The notes beneath the pieces were generated by a model. It saw nothing but the letters and a program-made list of their open reading frames with translations, was not told the origin of the DNA and searched no databases. A stretch of DNA of 11,966 bases from an uncultured Bacteroidota bacterium. GTDB taxonomy: Bacteria; Bacteroidota; Bacteroidia; Bacteroidales; 4484-276. The DNA is taken from the NCBI GenBank assembly GCA_903930725.1, contig CAIYZW010001089.1:1-11966 (forward strand), read 5' to 3'. This document shows positions 6,888 to 11,966 of the stretch, in pieces; position 1 is the first letter of the stretch; each line of letters opens with the position of its first letter. The position numbers and the translations under genes are program-made.

Positions 6888-7155
6888 TTAAACGTTAAAA
6901 TTTAAATTCTTTTGGAGGGGGTTTATTTAATTTGCCATGCAAAGACAGTTATTTTTATGTGGTTTTCATCAGATTTAATGGACTTGATGAATGAAATGAC
7001 TATGTTTTTTGTAATCAATGATGGATCTTGTTAATGCAAAGGTGTTAAAAATCCTAAAATTGATTTTTAAGAAATATTATAATGAATTCATTAACAGCGG
7101 TTTATTTAATAAATATTGATTAATGCCGAGAATTTCTATTTTTTTTTTTACAAGT

Positions 7156-7185
7156 TTTGGTAATTTGATTTTTGTAGTATATTTG
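7156..7185 (+). promoter_or_regulatory. Best candidate promoter of the giant repeat-protein gene
   Basis: TTTG (7156-7159) and TATATTTG (7178-7185) are separated by 18 bases, close to the Bacteroidota -33/-7 arrangement (TTTG and TAnnTTTG). The predicted transcript would begin near 7190 and carry a leader of about 85 bases, ending in a strong Shine-Dalgarno before the ATG at 7275. This is the only box in the region with a well-spaced upstream element. Confidence 0.5.
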
Positions 7186-7264
7186 TTTCGCAGATTTTGC
7201 GTAGTTTAAAATGAATATTTTTTAATTATTTTTTAATTTAGTTTTACATTCAAACCTTAAAAAA

Positions 7265-7270
7265 GGAGGA
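7265..7270 (+). promoter_or_regulatory. Strong Shine-Dalgarno of the giant gene
   Basis: GGAGGA ends 4 bases before ATG 7275 (5 bases after GGAGG) and is embedded in an A-rich context. It fixes the start codon and is notable because most starts in this window lack such a motif. Confidence 0.75.
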
Positions 7271-7274
7271 TTAC

Positions 7275-10200
7275 ATGTTTTTAAAAGTTTACAAGTTTAG
7301 ATTCTTACTGGCTCTTTTGCTGATGCCATTTCTGGTGACAGCAGACCCGCCAGGGTGGGATAAAACAGAAACGCTGATTTCGCACGTTATCACCGTGCCC
7401 AGCACTGTTGTTCCTACCATTACTGGAGTACCCATTGTTAATGGGGACTGGATTGGCGTCTTTTTCAACGATGCTGGAACCTTAATTTGTGGCGGATCAG
7501 TGGAATACACTGCCGGTGCAAACCTTGGTATTTCAGCTTTTGGAGATGATCCATTAACACCTGAGAAAGATGGCTTTGCTGATGGTGAAGAATTCATCTG
7601 GCGCATTTTTAGTGGCACCGACTATTGGAGTGGCGCTTCTTATGCTAATGTCGGTGAGGAATTCTTTGCTAGTTTTGGCTCATCTGAAGTTGCCACACTT
7701 GAAGGACCTACTTTTGCTGTTGCGGCAAGTGCAAATCCTTCTGTTCTTTGTGCTTCCGGAGATGTTGTGCTTTCAGGACTACAACTTGCCGGTGACCCGG
7801 TGCTTACATGGGATTGGTATGTAGGAGCTACTTTTGTTGCTTCAGGTCAGGTTATTACTGTTCCTGTTGCTGCTACAACAACCTTTACATTGATTGCTTC
7901 TGATGGTACACTTACCACCAATGCAACTGTTACTGTTGCTGGTCCTCCGGCAGTTTTTGCCGGTGCTGACGCTGCAATTTGTGTTTCTATTCCCGGCGGC
8001 TATTCATTAACTGATGCTACTGCCGAAAACTATTTATTTGTTCAATGGAGTACATCAGGTGATGGTGCTTTCAGCGACATTAATATTCTTAACCCGGAAT
8101 ATACTCCTGGTGCAGGTGATGCTGCTGCAGGTAGTGTAACTTTAACTTTAACAGCTCTTACCGGTGCTTGTGGTGATGTTACTGACGATATGGTAATTTC
8201 ATGGCAGCCAGATCCTTCAATTGACATTGTACCTGTTATGGATTATGCTTGTTATGGCGACTCTTATTATTTTGGAGATGTTGTTGCTACCAATTATGAT
8301 TTCTTACAATGGTTTACAATAAATGGTGGTGGTTTTTTTGACGATGAATCATTAGAGAATCCTACCTATAATCCATCGCCTTCTATTGATTATGTTCAAC
8401 AATGTATTATTATTGGTGTAACTGCTGCAGCTCTTGATCCATGTGTTATTTCCGATGTTGATTTCATGGATTTATGTTTTGTTGCTCCTCCTACAGCTTT
8501 TGCCGGTGCTCCTGCAGATTTATGTGTTGAGGCAGGCCCGTCTTATACTTTTGTTGATGCAGCTGTGACTGTTGATGTAAACTATGGTGGGGATATCTTA
8601 TGGACAACTGACGGAGATGGTGCATTTGATGATGCAACTATTCAGAATCCTACTTACACTTTTGCAGGTAACGACCTTTTAGGTGGAACTATTAATTTTA
8701 CCTTAACTGTTACAGGAGTTGCTTGCGACCCTGCAGTTTCAACAAATACAGTATCATTAACTTTATCTGCCACAGCTTACGCAGGGATAGATGCTACAAT
8801 ATGCGAAGGTGAATGTTATACTTTAGCAGATGCTTTAGCTGAAAACTTTGAATCCATTCAGTGGTACACCACAAATGGTGGTGGATTTTTCGATGATGAA
8901 ACTTTGATGAATCCTACCTATTGCCCAAGCCCTGCTGTTGATTATCCACAATCATGTGTTGAATTATGGATTGCTGCAAAATCTACCGATCCTTGTACTG
9001 TTACTTCAGAAGATATGATGCTTCTTTGCTTCCAGACTCCTCCGGTAATTGAACCAGGTGATGATGCAACTATTTGTTCAAACCAATCATTCACTACCAA
9101 TGCAACTGTTGAAAATTCTGTTGGCCCATATCTTTGGACACACAACGGATTTGGTCATTTAAATAATGCAACAACTTTAACTGCTACCTACGTTGCAAGT
9201 TTCCTTGATGCTGGTAATATTGTTACACTTACATTGACTGCAGCACCACTTGCTCCATGTATTGACCCGGTTTCAGCATCAATGGAATTGACTATTGATC
9301 CTGCACCTTATGTTAATGCTGGCCCGGATGCAACGATTTGCGAAACCGAAACATACACCATGCAGGGCGAAGCAGAATTTGTTTGCACCGATCCTTGTCT
9401 TGCCACAGTATGGGTATCTTTAGGCGATGGAACATTTGATAATCCATGTGCTTCACTTACTCCGGTTTATACTCCTGGCGCAGGTGACCTTGCAGCTGGA
9501 TGTGTTACATTGGTACTGATTGGCTATCCTTGTTCACCATGTACATTGTGGGAACTGGATTACATGGTTCTTTGTTTTGATCCTGCTCCAGAAGTATGGG
9601 CAGGTGATGATAAGACCATTTGTGAAGATACATTTGTACAACTCGATTGTACAGCTACGAATACCTGTGGTTTACAATGGGTTACATTAGATGGTACCGG
9701 CACCTTTAGTGACGAAACCATTCTTCACCCAATTTATTACCCAAGTGCTCAGGATATCATTTCAGGAACCATTCACCTGAGATTAATCGGAGCCCCATGT
9801 TTAAATTGTAGCCCGGATTTCCCAGCAGAGGATGAAATGGTATTAACAATTCAGCGTTTGCCATCGGCCAATGCTGGAGATGATGCAACCATTTGCGAAG
9901 ACGGAACTTACACCTTAGCAGGATCTTCGGTTGAATTCAATACCACGCTTTTATGGCAAACTGCCGGAGATGGTACTTTTAGTAATCCAATTACTTTGCA
10001 CCCGGTTTATACTCCTGGTGTTAACGATCGTTTAGCTGGTAGTGTTGAATTATGTTTAAACGCAATTGCTACAGCACCTTGTACTACACCTGACCAGGAT
10101 TGTATGACTTTAACCTTACAAGGATTACCATCAGTTGACATAGTACCTGTTTCTTCAACTATTTGTTATGGTGAAGTATTCCAATTTACTGCTTTAAATG

Positions 10201-11966
10201 TACTTTATGGAAATAAATCAGCGGTTCAATGGTTTACAACCAATGGTGGTGGTTTTTATAGTGATGATGATGAATTATCAGATTATCCTACCTACAACCC
10301 AAGCCCATCTATTGACTATCCGCAAGGATGTATTATTTTAGGTGTTGCCGTTGCTCCAATTGGTCCATGTACACTTTCTACTGAAGACTTCATGGAACTT
10401 TGCTTCCAGGCACCGGTTGAAGTATTTGCCGGAGCTGATTTTACTATTTGTGAAGATGCAACTTATACCGCAAATCCTACTATTCAAAATGGTGGAAGCG
10501 TTTTATGGACAAGTACTGGAGACGGAGCATTTAACGATGCAACTCTTCCAGGTGCAACCTACACTCCAAGTGCAAATGATATTCTGGCAGGAAGTGTAGA
10601 ACTTTGTATCGAAGTTCAGGGTTTAGCTAATTGCGGTCCAGCTACCGACTGTCTGACACTTACCTTCCAATTGAAACCTATTGCAAATGCTGGTTCAGAT
10701 GCAACAGTTTGTGAAACACTTTGCAATCCTCCTTATGGCCATGGTTTTTACAACTTAGACGGTTTTGTTACCAACGCTTGCGGAAGTTTATGGACAACAG
10801 CAGGAACCGGAACATTTAATAATGCTACTTTATTAGGTGCAAAATACACCTTAAGTACAGCAGACATTGCTGCCGGAAGTGTTATTCTTACCTTACATGC
10901 TGCTGCCTGCAGCCCTTGTCTTGTCGAATCAACCGACCAAATGACTATCAATGTTCAGTATTTGCCAATTGCAAATGCAGGACCAGATCAGACTATTTGT
11001 GAAGGTAATACTGCACAGCTCGATGGCGATGCTACCTATGAAAGCAGTGTTTTCTGGAGTTATGCTTTACTTGGCGATGGCGACGGTACCTTTAACAGTA
11101 AAGTTATCGAAGATCCTATTTACACACCTGGTCCTTTGGATATCACCAGGGGTTATGTTCAATTACTCATGGTTGCTTTCCCAACTAGCCCATGTTGTTT
11201 ACCTGATGTTGATGCTATGAAAGTTAGCATTACCAGACGTCCTGTTGCTGATGCTGGTGCAAATGCAACAATTTGTGCTGGTGAAACAACAGCCTTAAAT
11301 GGAGCAGTTGAATTTGCTGATTCATGGGAATGGACTACAGATGGTGATGGAGCATTCTCACCAGATGAATTTGCACTTGATGCAGTTTACACACCAGGCC
11401 CATTGGATATTTTAGCTGGTAGCGTTGAATTATGTTTGTATGCTTTTGATGGAACTGCCTGTAACCAGGATTATTTTGATTGCATAACATTAACAATTTT
11501 AGCTCCTCCAACAGCCAGTGCTGGCGCAGATGGAAACACCTGTGAGGTAACAGCTTATCAATTAAATGGTACAGCTGCGAATTACAGTGCAGTATTATGG
11601 ACAGGTGGATCAGGAGTTTTCAGTGATGCTACAATTGAAGATCCTACCTACACACCAGCAATTGGTGAACTTGGTAGTATTACATTAACACTCACTGCAA
11701 ATTCACTTAGTCCATGTGTTATTGTTGTTTCTGACGATATGGTACTCACAATCCAGCCAGAACTTGCCAATGTAAGTGCAGGAGCTGATGCAAGCACATG
11801 TGAAGAAACAACGATTCAGTTAGACGGAACAGCTGATAACTACAGTGTAGTAGCATGGACAGGCGGATTAGGTGTATTTAGTGATGCAGCAATCTTAGAT
11901 CCTACCTACACACCAGCAGTAGGCGAAACAGGTAACGTAACACTTACTTTAACAGCCACAGCAATC
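7275..11966 (+). CDS. Giant secreted multidomain protein with tandem Cys-containing PKD/Ig-like repeats (3' partial)
   Basis: The frame runs from ATG 7275 without a stop to the last base: 1564 codons, C-terminus missing. Start choice is fixed by GGAGG and an immediate signal peptide (residues 1-23: FKVYK-like basic N-end, core FLLALLLMPFL, cleavage after VTA). Residues 24-143 form a domain with GDWIGVFF, CGGSVEY and FGDDPLTPEKDGFADGE, a pattern I know from N-termini of secreted Bacteroidota proteins. An Ig-like domain follows (about 147-225). From residue 229 at least 15 repeats run in tandem. The usual theme is AGxDATICE, then a W in LWTT, GDGxFxDAT, a PTYTPG turn, AGSVxLTLTA, a loop Cys (often PC) and a closing D-x-MxLTI strand. 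Such repeats are predicted beta-sandwiches. I infer an exported, disulphide-stabilised stalk, adhesin or matrix protein; T9SS export would need a C-terminal sorting domain beyond the window. No enzymatic motif is visible. It stands alone behind its own candidate promoter. Confidence 0.9.
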   Translation, partial: MFLKVYKFRFLLALLLMPFLVTADPPGWDKTETLISHVITVPSTVVPTITGVPIVNGDWIGVFFNDAGTLICGGSVEYTAGANLGISAFGDDPLTPEKDGFADGEEFIWRIFSGTDYWSGASYANVGEEFFASFGSSEVATLEGPTFAVAASANPSVLCASGDVVLSGLQLAGDPVLTWDWYVGATFVASGQVITVPVAATTTFTLIASDGTLTTNATVTVAGPPAVFAGADAAICVSIPGGYSLTDATAENYLFVQWSTSGDGAFSDINILNPEYTPGAGDAAAGSVTLTLTALTGACGDVTDDMVISWQPDPSIDIVPVMDYACYGDSYYFGDVVATNYDFLQWFTINGGGFFDDESLENPTYNPSPSIDYVQQCIIIGVTAAALDPCVISDVDFMDLCFVAPPTAFAGAPADLCVEAGPSYTFVDAAVTVDVNYGGDILWTTDGDGAFDDATIQNPTYTFAGNDLLGGTINFTLTVTGVACDPAVSTNTVSLTLSATAYAGIDATICEGECYTLADALAENFESIQWYTTNGGGFFDDETLMNPTYCPSPAVDYPQSCVELWIAAKSTDPCTVTSEDMMLLCFQTPPVIEPGDDATICSNQSFTTNATVENSVGPYLWTHNGFGHLNNATTLTATYVASFLDAGNIVTLTLTAAPLAPCIDPVSASMELTIDPAPYVNAGPDATICETETYTMQGEAEFVCTDPCLATVWVSLGDGTFDNPCASLTPVYTPGAGDLAAGCVTLVLIGYPCSPCTLWELDYMVLCFDPAPEVWAGDDKTICEDTFVQLDCTATNTCGLQWVTLDGTGTFSDETILHPIYYPSAQDIISGTIHLRLIGAPCLNCSPDFPAEDEMVLTIQRLPSANAGDDATICEDGTYTLAGSSVEFNTTLLWQTAGDGTFSNPITLHPVYTPGVNDRLAGSVELCLNAIATAPCTTPDQDCMTLTLQGLPSVDIVPVSSTICYGEVFQFTALNVLYGNKSAVQWFTTNGGGFYSDDDELSDYPTYNPSPSIDYPQGCIILGVAVAPIGPCTLSTEDFMELCFQAPVEVFAGADFTICEDATYTANPTIQNGGSVLWTSTGDGAFNDATLPGATYTPSANDILAGSVELCIEVQGLANCGPATDCLTLTFQLKPIANAGSDATVCETLCNPPYGHGFYNLDGFVTNACGSLWTTAGTGTFNNATLLGAKYTLSTADIAAGSVILTLHAAACSPCLVESTDQMTINVQYLPIANAGPDQTICEGNTAQLDGDATYESSVFWSYALLGDGDGTFNSKVIEDPIYTPGPLDITRGYVQLLMVAFPTSPCCLPDVDAMKVSITRRPVADAGANATICAGETTALNGAVEFADSWEWTTDGDGAFSPDEFALDAVYTPGPLDILAGSVELCLYAFDGTACNQDYFDCITLTILAPPTASAGADGNTCEVTAYQLNGTAANYSAVLWTGGSGVFSDATIEDPTYTPAIGELGSITLTLTANSLSPCVIVVSDDMVLTIQPELANVSAGADASTCEETTIQLDGTADNYSVVAWTGGLGVFSDAAILDPTYTPAVGETGNVTLTLTATAI
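7959..11966 (+). repeat. Tandem array of 15 PKD/Ig-like domain repeats (protein level, ~270 bp period)
   Basis: Repeat starts, taken at the A of AGxDATIC or its equivalent, fall at residues 229, 316, 410, 503, 593, 682, 776, 867, 955, 1052, 1139, 1235, 1327, 1416 and 1502 of the giant protein. Spacings are 86-97 residues, and the last repeat is cut by the window edge after 63 residues. Most copies are strongly diverged at DNA level. The last two are closest: they share a 22-base identical stretch (11639-11660 and 11897-11918), exactly 258 bases apart. Repeats 2, 4 and 9 form a subtype with WFTTNGGG or close variants and SPSIDYPQ-like motifs. Confidence 0.88.

Larger units (their letters stand above)
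6565..7274. other. Long A/T-rich intergenic region with no supported gene
   Basis: These 710 bases separate the thrS operon terminator from the giant gene. I see no convincing coding sequence on either strand, no tRNA or rRNA, and no insertion sequence. It is very A/T-rich with T-runs near 6855-6863 and 7139-7149. It holds three perfect TAnnTTTG boxes on the + strand (6649-6656, 6880-6887 and 7178-7185) and a pair of overlapping small hairpins at 6659-6690. A GGAGGGGG tract at 6914-6921 is not placed to serve any convincing start. The length suggests multiple promoters or a regulated leader for the giant gene, but nothing here proves it. Confidence 0.7.

Noticed and set aside
6937..7034. Two tiny overlapping frames (13 and 18 codons, joined as TAATG) after a GGAGGGGG tract, as a possible leader-peptide pair.
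   Set aside because: The purine tract is about 15 bases from the first ATG, too far for a normal Shine-Dalgarno, and the peptides show no recognisable feature; chance frames in A/T-rich DNA are likely.
7289..7618. Minus-strand open frame of 109 codons opposite the start of the giant gene.
   Set aside because: It mirrors the + strand gene, which has a signal peptide, a Shine-Dalgarno and clear domain patterns; composition of the minus frame looks like a shadow.
10342..11220. Open + strand frames of 85 and 89 codons (10342-10599 and 10951-11220) within the repeat region.
   Set aside because: They are out of phase with the continuous giant frame, which carries all the conserved repeat motifs through these positions without a break.
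7959..11966. The periodic structure as a CRISPR array or DNA-level satellite.
   Set aside because: The ~270-base period is conserved at protein level with strong DNA divergence and no short identical repeats with unique spacers.

Overview
The window looks like a chromosomal segment of a member of the Bacteroidota (class Bacteroidia). Four things support this: the QueE protein is of the Bacteroidota type, perfect TAnnTTTG -7 promoter boxes occur upstream of two transcription units, start codons mostly lack Shine-Dalgarno sequences and sit behind A/T-rich leaders, and several proteins belong to type IX secretion (T9SS) biology. The order or family is not resolved.

Layout, all on the + strand. 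(1) 2-379: C-terminal end of a secreted protein whose last ~85 residues resemble a T9SS sorting domain. It overlaps (2) queE, 376-1026, 7-carboxy-7-deazaguanine synthase of the queuosine pathway. (3) A short spacer with a REP-like palindrome. (4) 1166-3124: a 652-aa envelope protein with TPR, PD40 propeller, carboxypeptidase-regulatory-like and OmpA peptidoglycan-binding domains, the domain order of the T9SS component PorE. (5) A spacer with a degenerate heptanucleotide repeat and a promoter. (6) The classical translation operon thrS-infC-rpmI-rplT, 3306-6511, closed by a strong intrinsic terminator at 6532-6564. infC appears to start at a non-AUG codon behind a strong Shine-Dalgarno. (7) About 710 bp of very A/T-rich non-coding DNA with several -7-like boxes. 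(8) A giant reading frame that opens at 7275 and is still open at the last base (1564 codons). It has a signal peptide, an N-terminal secreted-protein domain, one Ig-like domain and at least 15 tandem Cys-containing PKD/Ig-like repeats of 86-97 residues.

The giant protein is the most unusual part. Almost every repeat carries an invariant Cys pair. On top of that, repeats fall into subtypes in which an additional Cys pair sits at two alternative, register-matched positions of the last two predicted strands, and a third subtype carries extra CxxC-containing loops. The first six repeats alternate between a two-Cys form and a Cys-rich form, giving a two-domain super-repeat. The repeat region is nearly devoid of Lys and Arg. 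It is most simply read as an exported, disulphide-stabilised surface or extracellular fibre or adhesin. T9SS export is inferred from the lineage and neighbouring genes; its C-terminus lies outside the window.

Three genes suggest T9SS biology (the 5' fragment, the PorE-like protein and, by inference, the giant protein), but they are separated by housekeeping genes and do not form an evident operon.
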